DNA from: Reyranella sp. CPCC 100927
GTDB taxonomy: Bacteria > Pseudomonadota > Alphaproteobacteria > Reyranellales > Reyranellaceae
NCBI RefSeq assembly: GCF_007859315.1
Contig: NZ_VOHA01000042.1
Location: forward strand, 1-32,640
Reading direction: 5' to 3'
DNA length: 32,640 nt
The notes under the pieces are model-generated. The model was not told the origin of the DNA and made no database searches. It saw nothing but the letters and a program-made list of their open reading frames with translations. Shown in pieces: positions 15,199 through 23,269 of this stretch (the stretch's first letter is position 1; each line of letters opens with the position of its first letter). Position numbers and translations under genes: made by a program.

Positions 15199-16506
15199 AT
15201 GCTGACCGTTCTGGCCTATCTGATGATCATCGTCTTCATGGCGCTGATCATGACGAAGCGCCTGCCGGCCGTCGTCGCGCTCATTGTCATACCGATCGTC
15301 TTCGGTCTGATTGGAGGCTTCGGCAAAGACCTGGGTCCCATGATGCTCACGGGTGTCAGCAAGCTGGCGCCGACCGGCGTCATGCTGATGTTCGCCATCC
15401 TCTACTTCGGCATCATGATCGATGCCGGTTTGTTCGATCCCGTCGTGAAGTTCATCCTGCGGCTTGTCGGCGGCGATCCGATGAAGATCGTCGTGGGCAC
15501 CGCGGCATTGGCGATGACCGTCGGTCTCGACGGCGACGGCTCGACGACCTACATGGTGACCGCCGCCGCGATGCTGCCGCTGTACGACCGGCTGGGCATC
15601 AACAAGCTGGTGTTCGCCTGCGTCGTCATGATGTCCTCGCACAACATGAATCTGCTGCCCTGGGGCGGTCCCACGGCGCGCGCCACCAGCGCGCTGGGTC
15701 TCGACGTCGGCCAGGTGTTCGTGCCGCTGATCCCGTCCATGGTCATCACCGCGGTGTGGGTCCTGTTCGTCGCCTACCTGCTGGGCATGCGCGAACGGCG
15801 CCGGCTGGGCATCATCCAGCTCGATACCCTGACCGATGGCGCAGGGGAGGCAGCGGCGCACGACCGTTCCCTGCTGCGCCCGCACCTGCTGTGGTTCAAC
15901 TTTCTGCTGACTTTGGCGCTGTTGGCGGCGCTGGTGGCCGCCATCATGCCGCTGCCCGTGCTGTTCATGATCGCCTTTGCGATCGCCATCACGGTCAATT
16001 ATCCGGGTTTGCAGGCGCAGAAGGAGCGAACGACGGCGCACGCCGAGAACGTGCTGCCGGTCGTCGCCCTGATCTTCGCCGCCGGGATCTTCGTGGGCAT
16101 CCTGTCGGGCACCAAGATGGTGGACGCGATCGCCGAGAGCGTGATCGCGGCGGTGCCGAGCTGGATGGGCCCGTACATGGGGATCGTGACGGCGGTGTTG
16201 AGCATCCCGTTCACCTTCTTCATCTCCAACGACGCTTTCTACTTCGGTATCCTGCCGATCCTGGCCAAGACGGCCGCCGTCTATGGCTTCGACCCGGCAC
16301 AGATCGCGCGCGCGTCCCTGGTCGGCCAGCAGGTGCATTTGCTCAGTCCCCTGGTGGCCTCGACCTATCTGCTGGTCGGCCTGGCGAAGGTCGAGTTCGG
16401 CGACCACCAGCGTTTCACGCTGCTATGGGCGATGACGTCGGCCGTGGTGATGCTGCTGGCCACCATCGTCACCGGCGTCGTTCCCATCTTCGGCAGTCCG
16501 TCTTGA
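15199..16506 (+). CDS. CitMHS-family metal-citrate/proton symporter
   Basis: A 435-aa polytopic membrane carrier of the CitMHS family, which imports citrate or related tricarboxylates complexed with a divalent metal. About 11-12 hydrophobic helices are visible from LTVLAYLMIIVFMALIM onward; the family blocks GLDGDGSTTYMVTAAAMLPL and SSHNMNLLPWGGPTARA are clear. The ribosome site GGGGAGG at 15185-15191 fits ATG 15199; a GTG two codons earlier is too close. It heads a rightward run with a universal stress protein 10 bp downstream and an iron-type binding protein after that. The citrate-iron link is suggestive, but which metal complex it carries cannot be read from sequence. Confidence 0.9.
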   Translation: MLTVLAYLMIIVFMALIMTKRLPAVVALIVIPIVFGLIGGFGKDLGPMMLTGVSKLAPTGVMLMFAILYFGIMIDAGLFDPVVKFILRLVGGDPMKIVVGTAALAMTVGLDGDGSTTYMVTAAAMLPLYDRLGINKLVFACVVMMSSHNMNLLPWGGPTARATSALGLDVGQVFVPLIPSMVITAVWVLFVAYLLGMRERRRLGIIQLDTLTDGAGEAAAHDRSLLRPHLLWFNFLLTLALLAALVAAIMPLPVLFMIAFAIAITVNYPGLQAQKERTTAHAENVLPVVALIFAAGIFVGILSGTKMVDAIAESVIAAVPSWMGPYMGIVTAVLSIPFTFFISNDAFYFGILPILAKTAAVYGFDPAQIARASLVGQQVHLLSPLVASTYLLVGLAKVEFGDHQRFTLLWAMTSAVVMLLATIVTGVVPIFGSPS

Positions 16507-16516
16507 GGGCAATGCC

Positions 16517-17002
16517 ATGAGCAACAGCATCCGCAACATTCTCTATGCCGCCGACCTCGGCGACGGCAGCGAGCAGGTGCTGGCCTATGCCATCGACCTG
16601 GCCAATCGCCTGGGCGCCAGCCTGCAGGTGCTGAGGGTCATTCCCGATCATCGCGAGAAATCGCTGGTTGAGATCGACTCCCATGTGCCGCAGGAAGCGC
16701 TGGACCAGTATCACGATGACCGCATCGCGCGGGCCAAGGCCCATATCGAAGCGCAGATCGCTGCGTTCTATGCCGTCCGCGCCAGCGAGAAGCCCGCCCG
16801 TCCCATCGGCGAGGTCGCCATCAAGGAAGGCGACGATGTTGCCGACATCGTTCTCGAGCAGGCCAGATCGAGCGCCGCCGACCTGGTCCTGATGGGCTCG
16901 CGCGGCGACGGCCTGCTGGTCGGTCTGCTGTTCGGTTCGGTCGTGCACGATATGGTGCGCCAGGCCCGGATTCCCTTGCTTCTGGTGCCCGTGGAAGGAT
17001 GA
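16517..17002 (+). CDS. Universal stress protein, UspA family
   Basis: A 161-aa single-domain Usp protein of alpha/beta nucleotide-binding fold. It opens with NILYAADLGDGSEQVLAYAIDLA and has the ATP-binding G-2x-G-9x-G(S/T) motif exactly at GSRGDGLLVGLLFGS, so it should belong to the ATP-binding Usp subgroup. It begins 10 bp after the CitMHS stop and ends 6 bp before the binding-protein gene, implying one operon. Small Usp proteins paired with transporters often modulate them; that role is inference. Confidence 0.92.
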   Translation: MSNSIRNILYAADLGDGSEQVLAYAIDLANRLGASLQVLRVIPDHREKSLVEIDSHVPQEALDQYHDDRIARAKAHIEAQIAAFYAVRASEKPARPIGEVAIKEGDDVADIVLEQARSSAADLVLMGSRGDGLLVGLLFGSVVHDMVRQARIPLLLVPVEG

Positions 17003-17008
17003 TCGGCC

Positions 17009-18163
17009 ATGCGGACACGGGGCAGGCGGGATTTCCTGAAGCATCTCATCGCTGTTGGTGCCGTCCCGGTCGCCGGTGCGTCCGTGCGCGCGCAGACAGC
17101 CGACGACGATGCGATCTCCTACGCCCCGCGCGCGGCGCCGCCGGCCGGCTATCCAGCCGCGTACGGTACGATCGTGCGGGCGGCCGAGGACGAGGGCCGC
17201 CTGGTGGTCTATTCGAATACGGACGCCGATATTGCCGCCCCGCTGGTCGCGGATTTTCAGGCCATGTACCCTCGGATCGAGGTGACGTACGAGGACATCA
17301 ACGCGACCGAGCTCTATCATCGCTTCGTGGCCGAATCGAAACTGGGCACCGAGACTGCCGACATCCTGTGGAGCTCGGCGATGGATCAGCAGGCGGCCCT
17401 CGTGAGCGACGGCTATGCGATGGCCTACGTTTCGCCGGAAAAGGCCGGCCTTCCGGGCTGGGCCCACTGGAAAGACGAGGCCTTCGCCACGACCTACGAG
17501 CCTGTCGTCTTCGCCTATAACAAAGCGGCGCTGACCGACCAGGATATGCCGCAGACGCATGCTGATTTCGCCCGGCTGCTGACGGCGGACCCGGCCCGTT
17601 TCAGGGGCAAGGTGTCGGGCTACAACATTGAGAAATCGGGCCTTGGCTTCTTCCTGGCGACCCGCGATGCAACAATTTCGCCGGAATTCTGGACTATCGC
17701 CAGGGCGCTGGGCCGGACGGAGCCTCAACTGGACCTCACGACCGGTGCCATGGTGCGCAAGCTGATCGCGGGCAGGACGGTGATCGGGTACAATCTGCTG
17801 GGAGCGTATACGGCGCAGCAAGCGCAGGCCAATCCGACGCTCGGATACGTCTTTCCGCGCGACTACACGCTCGTCATGTCGCGGGTCCTGGTGGCCAACG
17901 GCAAGGCCCGGCATCCCAATGCGGCAAAGCTCTGGATCGACTATATGCTGTCCAGGCGGGGACAGGCCGTCATCGCCAACGCCTCCCGCCTCTATGCCGT
18001 GCGCGAGGATGTCGATGGCACGGCCACGGCGAAGAAACTGAAGCAGCTGCTGGGCGCCAGCGAACGGCCGATCGCCATCGGGCCTGAGCTGACCGGCTAC
18101 ATGAACAACCGGAACTATCGCGATTTCATCCTGCAATGGAAGAAGGCGATGTCCGGTTCGTGA
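17009..18163 (+). CDS. Iron-type ABC substrate-binding protein with Tat signal
   Basis: A 384-aa periplasmic extracellular solute-binding protein of the Fe3+/AfuA-FbpA-like type. The N-terminus carries a textbook Tat motif GRRDFLK followed by a hydrophobic stretch and an AQT-like cut, implying export in folded form. The mature protein begins with VVYSNTDADIAAPLVADFQ and has the ADILWSSAMDQQAAL segment and a C-terminal DYMLSRRGQAVI block typical of the family. No permease or ATPase gene is nearby, so it is an orphan that must share another importer, or deliver ligand to the CitMHS carrier two genes upstream. It starts 6 bp after the Usp stop. Confidence 0.87.
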   Translation: MRTRGRRDFLKHLIAVGAVPVAGASVRAQTADDDAISYAPRAAPPAGYPAAYGTIVRAAEDEGRLVVYSNTDADIAAPLVADFQAMYPRIEVTYEDINATELYHRFVAESKLGTETADILWSSAMDQQAALVSDGYAMAYVSPEKAGLPGWAHWKDEAFATTYEPVVFAYNKAALTDQDMPQTHADFARLLTADPARFRGKVSGYNIEKSGLGFFLATRDATISPEFWTIARALGRTEPQLDLTTGAMVRKLIAGRTVIGYNLLGAYTAQQAQANPTLGYVFPRDYTLVMSRVLVANGKARHPNAAKLWIDYMLSRRGQAVIANASRLYAVREDVDGTATAKKLKQLLGASERPIAIGPELTGYMNNRNYRDFILQWKKAMSGS

Positions 18164-18210
18164 CGATTGCAACTGAAAACAAGCTCCAACGTGAAAGGTA
18201 GACAATCAAG

Positions 18211-18744
18211 ATGCGCATCGAAGCTATCGCCACGGGCACGAATCCACCGGAAGATGTCAACGTCATCATCGAGGTGCCGATCGGCGGTGAGCCCATCAAG
18301 TATGAGATGGACAAGAACGCCGGCACGCTGATCGTCGACCGCTTCCTGCACACCTCGATGCGCTATCCGGGCAACTACGGCTTCGTTCCGCACACCCTCT
18401 CGGGCGACGGTGACCCGATCGACGTCCTGGTCTGCAACACGCGCGAGCTGATCCCCGGCTGCGTGATCAACGTGCGTCCGATCGGCGTGCTGATCATGGA
18501 GGACAACGCGGGCCAGGACGAGAAGGTGATCGCGGTACCCTCGACGCACCTCACCAAGCGTTATGGCCACGTCAACAACTACACCGACCTGCCGCAGATC
18601 ACGCTCGACCAGGTCGCCCACTTCTTCGAGCATTACAAGGACCTGGAGCCCGGCAAGTGGGTCAAGCTCCAGGGATGGCGTGATGCCGCCCACGCCAAGA
18701 AGATGATCGAAGAGGCGATCGAACGGGCAAAGGCCACGCGGTAG
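18211..18744 (+). CDS. ppa: Inorganic pyrophosphatase (family I)
   Basis: A 177-aa soluble family I pyrophosphatase that hydrolyses PPi to phosphate with Mg2+. The signature DGDPIDVLV holds the metal-binding aspartates, and [18 protein letters not shown] and the [10 protein letters not shown] helix are standard. Length matches the bacterial hexameric enzyme. It follows the binding protein by 47 bp with a weak AAAGG ribosome site, so it may be read from the same message or its own promoter. Confidence 0.96.
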   Translation: MRIEAIATGTNPPEDVNVIIEVPIGGEPIKYEMDKNAGTLIVDRFLHTSMRYPGNYGFVPHTLSGDGDPIDVLVCNTRELIPGCVINVRPIGVLIMEDNAGQDEKVIAVPSTHLTKRYGHVNNYTDLPQITLDQVAHFFEHYKDLEPGKWVKLQGWRDAAHAKKMIEEAIERAKATR

Positions 18745-18952
18745 CGACGGACCGCAGCTTGAGCCTTGCTGCGTTCATCATGCATCTGCGTTGGCTCACG
18801 GGCGCGAAGACTCGACGCGACGTTGGCTCCCGGTGAAAGCGTTGCCGCCGTTCGGACGGTCCTGGCGCAGGCCGGCTTCAGTTCTGTGCGCACGGCGGAA
18901 CTTGCGCGTCGGGATGCCGTTAGGGCTCTGCCGTCACACAAGGAGGGCTTCC

Positions 18953-19324
18953 ATGGCAACCAAGAACGCGGACCTCGACCGCAAGGCGCATAGCACATCC
19001 GGCAACATCATCGCCGCCGACAAGGTGGAAGGGACGAACGTCTACAATCTGGTCGGAGACAAGCTGGGCTCGGTCGATCACGTCATGATCGACAAGTCGA
19101 GCGGCAAGGTCTGCTACGCCGTCATGTCGTTCGGCGGTTTCCTCGGCATCGGCGAGAGCTACCACCCGCTGCCCTGGCACAAGTTGACGTACGACGAGTC
19201 CAAGGGCGGGTTCGTGGTCGACCTCGACAAGCAGCGTCTCGAGGGCGCGCCGTATTCGAAGGACGCGGCTTTCGACTGGACCCCGGATTGGGGCCGCCGC
19301 ATCGACGACTACTATCGCCTGTAG
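18953..19324 (+). CDS. PRC-barrel domain protein
   Basis: A 123-aa protein with a PRC-barrel fold, a small beta-barrel found in RimM and photosynthetic reaction-centre H subunits. The core runs from NVYNLVGDKLGSVDHVMIDK through GKVCYAVMSFGGFLGIGE to YHPLPWHKLTYD. The ATG at 18953 is backed by a strong AGGAGGG site. Small stand-alone PRC proteins are common stress-linked genes of alphaproteobacteria, which fits the following SDR, hemerythrin and related genes; the molecular role is unknown. The 208 bp between it and ppa contain no gene I can support. Confidence 0.85.
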   Translation: MATKNADLDRKAHSTSGNIIAADKVEGTNVYNLVGDKLGSVDHVMIDKSSGKVCYAVMSFGGFLGIGESYHPLPWHKLTYDESKGGFVVDLDKQRLEGAPYSKDAAFDWTPDWGRRIDDYYRL

Positions 19325-19335
19325 ACGGTTCGATG

Positions 19336-19369
19336 GTTGAAACGCCCCCGCAGCCGGGGGCGTTTCAAC
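19336..19369. terminator. Strong bidirectional-looking hairpin
   Basis: A perfect 15-bp stem (19336-19350 with 19355-19369) with the 4-base loop CAGC sits 11 bp after the PRC-barrel stop. It lies between convergent genes (PRC-barrel rightward, SDR leftward) and can serve both strands. No clear T-tract follows, so strength is uncertain. Confidence 0.7.
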
Positions 19370-19439
19370 GCAGATCACTCTCGATGCCCCTGGCCCTCTG
19401 GTGTCGCGCAATCGGCCCGATACGCCACCATGCCGGCCC

Positions 19440-20414
19440 TCAATAGCCGCCAACGATCGGCAGGATCTCGCCGGTGATATAGCTTGAGCATGACGGTGCC
19501 GCGAAGAACACGAAGGCCGGCGCGATCTCTTCCGGCTGGGCGGCCCGGCCCATCGCCGTGTCCTCGCCGAAATGGGCGACCTTTTCGGCCTCCTTGTCCG
19601 CCGCGTTCAGCGGCGTCCACACCGGCCCCGGGGCGATAGCGTTGACGCGGATGCCACGGTCCACGAGTTGCGCCGACAGCGCGCGCGTGAAGGCATGGAT
19701 GCCGCCCTTCGTCATCGAATAGTCCAGGAGCTGCTTGCTGCCGTCCAGCCCGGTGACCGACCCGGTGTTGATGATCGATCCGCCCTTGCCGAGGTGGGGA
19801 GTCGCTGCCTTGGCCATGTGGAAGTAGCCGTAGAGGTTGGTCTTCAGGGTGCGGTCGAATTGCTCCTCGCTGAGATCCTCGATCCGCGCGACGTGCTGCT
19901 GGAACGCCGCGTTGTTGACCAGCACGTCGAGATGGCCGAACGCGGCGATCGTGTCGGCGACGGCTCTGCGGCAGAAGGCCGGGTCGGTGACGTCGCCGGG
20001 GATCACCATGCACTGCCGGCTCTCCGCCTCGACGGCGGCCTTGGTGGTCGCGGCGTCGCCGTGTTCGTCGAGGTAGACGATACAGACGTCGGCACCCTCG
20101 CGCGCGAACAGCACGGCAACGGCACGTCCGATGCCGGAGTCGCCGCCGGTCACCAGGGCGACCTTGCCGGCCAGTTTCTCCGATCCCTTGTAGGCGGGTG
20201 CCTGGTATCGCGGCGCCGGCACGATCTGCGATTCCGTCCCGGGTTTAGCCTGATGCTGCGCGGGGAAGGGCGGTTCGGGATAGCGTGTGGCGCCGGCCTG
20301 CATGGGTTTGTGCCCGCCGGTGCTCTCGTGCGCCGCGTTGGCCTTCCGGGCCTTGCCCTGCAGGCGCCTGTGCGCCGCTGCCGTGCCGGCGGGCTGCTGG
20401 TGGGTTTTGGGCAT
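19440..20414 (-). CDS. SDR-family oxidoreductase
   Basis: A 324-aa short-chain dehydrogenase/reductase with an extended N-terminus. The NAD(P) loop TGGDSGIGRAVA, the NNAA segment, the INTGSVTG Ser and the catalytic YSMTK pair are all present, and the C-terminal SSYITGEILPIVGGY is typical of the YhdF/YdaD general-stress branch. The first 80 residues are basic and Gln/Ala-rich, as in that branch. ATG 20414 is preceded by GAGG at good distance; a GTG three codons upstream is less likely. Substrate is unknown. Confidence 0.92.
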   Translation of the reverse strand: MPKTHQQPAGTAAAHRRLQGKARKANAAHESTGGHKPMQAGATRYPEPPFPAQHQAKPGTESQIVPAPRYQAPAYKGSEKLAGKVALVTGGDSGIGRAVAVLFAREGADVCIVYLDEHGDAATTKAAVEAESRQCMVIPGDVTDPAFCRRAVADTIAAFGHLDVLVNNAAFQQHVARIEDLSEEQFDRTLKTNLYGYFHMAKAATPHLGKGGSIINTGSVTGLDGSKQLLDYSMTKGGIHAFTRALSAQLVDRGIRVNAIAPGPVWTPLNAADKEAEKVAHFGEDTAMGRAAQPEEIAPAFVFFAAPSCSSYITGEILPIVGGY

Positions 20415-20490
20415 GGCTGTCACCTCGGCTGGAGATCCGTTGTCCCAACGTCAATCTGGAAGCCGGGGTTGCCCTCGGGCGGGTGCTCCC

Positions 20491-20580
20491 GTCACGGCGG
20501 CGGCGATCGCCATCGGCCTGTCGGAAGCCCGCAAGAAGGGCGAAAAAAGTCCCGCGCCGGAAATCCGCCCGGAAGGCGGC
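20491..20580 (+). pseudogene. Remnant of a small DUF6496-like protein
   Basis: An in-frame segment reads AIAIGLSEARKKGEKSP, which resembles the C-terminal signature of small basic alphaproteobacterial proteins of the DUF6496 type (recalled, not searched). No start codon or family-like sequence precedes it, and the frame runs on into unrelated sequence, so it looks like a broken copy between the SDR and hemerythrin genes. Confidence 0.35.
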
Positions 20581-20656
20581 TTGATCCGGAACCGCCACGC
20601 GTTGGCGCCGTTTGTCCGGCGCCAGTTCTTCTACGCGCCGCCACGGAGGGCCACCC

Positions 20657-21202
20657 ATGCCGACCAGGAAATCAGCCGACGCCATTGCTCTGCTCAAGGC
20701 TGATCACCGTCATGTGGAAGACTTGTTCGAGAAGGCCGGGAAGGCGCGGGGAGATCGCAAACAGGCGCTTGTCCGGAAAATCTGCACCGAGCTCGCCATC
20801 CACACCATGATCGAGGAAGAGATCTTCTATCCGTGCTGCAAGGGGCAGATCGAGGACGAGGATGTGCTGGATGAGGCGTATGTCGAGCACGACGGTGCCA
20901 AGGTGCTGATCGCCGAACTGCTGCAGAGCGATCCAGACGCCGAGTTCTTCGATGCCAAGGTCAAGGTGCTGTCGGAGATGATCAAGCACCACGTGAAGGA
21001 AGAGGAAAGGCGTGCCGAGGGCTTGTTTGCCCAGGCAAGAAAAGCCGGGCTCGATGTGGATCAGCTCGGTGAGATGCTGATGGCGCGCAAGCAGGCCCTG
21101 ATGAAGGCCGTGGAGGAGGGTCGCGACCTGCCGGCGCCGCACACGCGCAGTTACACCGGTCACACGCTGATCCAGGACGCTCCCGTCGCGGTGGCCACCT
21201 GA
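20657..21202 (+). CDS. Hemerythrin-domain protein
   Basis: A 181-aa protein with a hemerythrin HHE cation-binding domain that would hold a di-iron centre in a four-helix bundle. Ligand-type positions include DHRHVEDLF, HTMIEEEIFYP, the EHDGAK segment and IKHHVKEEE. The ATG at 20657 follows CGGAGGG. The C-terminal 50 residues are less conserved. Such proteins bind O2 or NO or store iron; the stress-type neighbourhood agrees but does not decide. Only about 60 bp separate its stop from the convergent 211-aa gene. Confidence 0.9.
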   Translation: MPTRKSADAIALLKADHRHVEDLFEKAGKARGDRKQALVRKICTELAIHTMIEEEIFYPCCKGQIEDEDVLDEAYVEHDGAKVLIAELLQSDPDAEFFDAKVKVLSEMIKHHVKEEERRAEGLFAQARKAGLDVDQLGEMLMARKQALMKAVEEGRDLPAPHTRSYTGHTLIQDAPVAVAT

Positions 21203-21264
21203 AGGAGCGGCTACCGGCTTTCCGACGCGGCGCGCCGACAGCCCGCCCATGGACGCCCCGGCCG

Positions 21265-21900
21265 CTAGTGCACGGGAGCCGTGGGTGCGTTTTCTTCGAT
21301 AGCGGCGGCCATCTGGCGCAAATGAGCGGCGGCGCCGGCGGCACCCAGTCCTGAGACGAGCGTTTCCATGATTGCGGCGAGGACCGTTTGCACGGCGTCC
21401 GGATCGGGAACGTTGCGCACCATCATCGTTGCCAGGACCTGGTCAAGAACGTGCTTGGTTGCGCCGTAGCGTGCCTCGACAGCGTCGGTCTGCGGATAGA
21501 GCCGATCCAGGGCTTCCGCAACATGCTGCGCGATCTCAACGGCAACACCATCGGGCATGATCAGGGCATTGTCCGACGGTGGGGTTTCCATCCCTGGGTG
21601 CGTCGGAGGCGAGACGCCATAATGGCCTGCCAAGTGACGGATATGCGCGGCCAGCGCCTCGCCGCCCGGACCACCCTCGATCAGGACTTGCGCGATGATG
21701 GCGGCCAGCGAGACGACTGCATCGTGCTGAGACCAGCCTTTCAGCATCATGGTGTGAATGCTGACTTTCGTCACGATCTCGAGCCCCAGCAGCAGGTTCG
21801 CTTCGCCGTCGGCCGGCCTGGCCATCAGGACGTCGAGTGAGTCGGCCAGGACCTGGCTCTGTTCGCGCGCGTCATCGAGGCTGATGTGCTTGTCGGCCAT
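21265..21900 (-). CDS. Hypothetical 211-aa helical protein
   Basis: I do not recognise a family. The protein is predicted alpha-helical, with an N-terminal region (DAREQSQVLADSLDVLM, VSIHTMMLKG) and a second helical half rich in Ala and Val after a proline-rich break near the middle (SPPTHPGMETPP). No signal peptide, membrane helix, Cys cluster or catalytic motif is visible. ATG 21900 has GGAG 8 bases upstream. It is divergent from the importer operon and convergent with the hemerythrin gene. Confidence 0.7.
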   Translation of the reverse strand: MADKHISLDDAREQSQVLADSLDVLMARPADGEANLLLGLEIVTKVSIHTMMLKGWSQHDAVVSLAAIIAQVLIEGGPGGEALAAHIRHLAGHYGVSPPTHPGMETPPSDNALIMPDGVAVEIAQHVAEALDRLYPQTDAVEARYGATKHVLDQVLATMMVRNVPDPDAVQTVLAAIMETLVSGLGAAGAAAHLRQMAAAIEENAPTAPVH

Positions 21901-22219
21901 GAACTGCTCCTGCGGGTGGACCACCCGCTCACAAGGGACGTGGATGGACCGAGAACGTCCGGCGCTACGGTACGTTGCCTCGGGGCGGCCGCGAGCCGGA
22001 TGGTTCGCTCTTTGTCGGGAGCGCCGATCTGTGACGACGCCGGCCCCGCGACACCCACGACTGTCGTTGCCGGATATGCCGTCGCGCTGTCGGCAATGCC
22101 TTTGCCGCGCGTCGACTGGTTCATAACCTTTTGGAATGATCACCGGGAGCGAATGAATTTTTCTGTCGTCTCCAGGCCAACCTAAATTTGGAACCACAGG
22201 GGTTGCGAAGGGGAAGACG
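21901..22219. other. Divergent intergenic region upstream of the importer operon
   Basis: A 319-bp gap with no supported gene. It must carry the promoter of the rightward importer operon and that of the leftward 211-aa gene. The last 90 bp are AT-richer than the surroundings, consistent with promoter DNA, and an AAGGGG ribosome site precedes the ATG at 22220. I cannot place a LysR box with confidence. Confidence 0.5.
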
Positions 22220-23269
22220 ATGATAAGCCGGTTGAAGGCGTTGGCATGCACTGCCGCCGTGATGTGCGTCACCGCAAGTGCGGCGGCGCAGGAACTGACC
22301 ATGGCAGTGTGGGGCGGCGGTGGCGCCAACACCTGGCGCGAGGCCTTCATCAAGCAGTTTGCGCCGCAGGGCGGCGGCGTCACCATCAAGATGGTGGAAG
22401 TGCCGAATCCGGCCGGTGGCCTGCGTTCTCCGGCGGCGGCGAGCCAGTACAATCTGGCGCTGGTCACCTATTTCGAGGCGATTGCGCTGTCCAAAGCCGG
22501 TCTGATCGAGTCCTTCGACGACAAGCAGCTGCCGGGCATTGGCGATGTCGATCCGAAGTACCTCACCCGGGACAAGGCAGGCCGCCATGTCGGCCTGCCG
22601 GTCTACTTCACCTACTACGGCATCGCCTACAACACCGAGATGGCCAGGGCGGAGGACTTCGCCTCGTGGCAGGGGCTGGCCGACGCCAAGTGGAAGGGCA
22701 AGCTCTCCCTGACGCGCCCGGTCTATCTCGCGCCCTACGACGCAGTGATCATGGCCAAGGCCATGGGCGGCAGCGAGAAGGATATCGACCCTGGCTTCAA
22801 GCTGCTGGAGCGCATCGCGCCCAACGTGCTGGCCACTTATACGTCGCTCGCCCACATGAACACGCTGCTGACGCGGCGCGAGGTCGCCGCCGTTCCCTTC
22901 TATGCCTCGCGGGTCTGGGCGCTGCGCCGGCAGGGCGCCGCCAACGTCGACGTCGTGATACCCCAGGAAGGGGCCCTGATGTTGCCCTATGTCGTGGTGG
23001 TGCCGAAGGGTGCCAAGCACCAGGACAAGGCGCTGCTCTGGCTGAACTACATCGCCGGCGCCGAACCGCAGCTGCGCGCCGCGCTGCTCGATGGCTGGTT
23101 GCCGATGAATTCCAAGGTCAAGCTGCCGGAAGAGCTGCAGAAGACGCTGGGCCGGCCCTACGACGAGATCGTGAAGCGTCTCTATGCGCCGGACTGGAGC
23201 ACCGTCGTCGACCACAACGAGGCGCGCGTCGACCTCGCCGAGAAACTGATGTCCGGTGTCCAGAAGTGA
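22220..23269 (+). CDS. ABC transporter substrate-binding protein, polyamine/opine type
   Basis: A 349-aa periplasmic binding protein of the PotD-like (SBP_bac_8-type) fold. The first 25 residues are a Sec signal ending in SAAAQ; the mature chain starts ELTMAVWGGGGANTWREAF. The blocks GLPVYFTYYGIAYNTEM and a C-terminal ALLWLNYIAG helix are characteristic. It is the first gene of a five-gene operon with ATPase, amidase and two permeases. The ligand is probably a polyamine, opine or amino-acid amide; only the PotD-like class can be read from sequence. Confidence 0.88.
   Translation: MISRLKALACTAAVMCVTASAAAQELTMAVWGGGGANTWREAFIKQFAPQGGGVTIKMVEVPNPAGGLRSPAAASQYNLALVTYFEAIALSKAGLIESFDDKQLPGIGDVDPKYLTRDKAGRHVGLPVYFTYYGIAYNTEMARAEDFASWQGLADAKWKGKLSLTRPVYLAPYDAVIMAKAMGGSEKDIDPGFKLLERIAPNVLATYTSLAHMNTLLTRREVAAVPFYASRVWALRRQGAANVDVVIPQEGALMLPYVVVVPKGAKHQDKALLWLNYIAGAEPQLRAALLDGWLPMNSKVKLPEELQKTLGRPYDEIVKRLYAPDWSTVVDHNEARVDLAEKLMSGVQK

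Noticed and set aside
15151-16407. Long leftward frame rich in His, Asp and Gln
   Set aside because: It is antisense to the CitMHS gene; the composition mirrors hydrophobic codons read backwards and there is no ribosome site.
16469-18205. Leftward frame of about 578 codons
   Set aside because: It is antisense to the Usp and iron-binding-protein genes, which have clear motifs and signals.
18766-18993. Small rightward frame before the PRC-barrel gene
   Set aside because: It overlaps the well-supported PRC-barrel start in another frame and has no family features or ribosome site.
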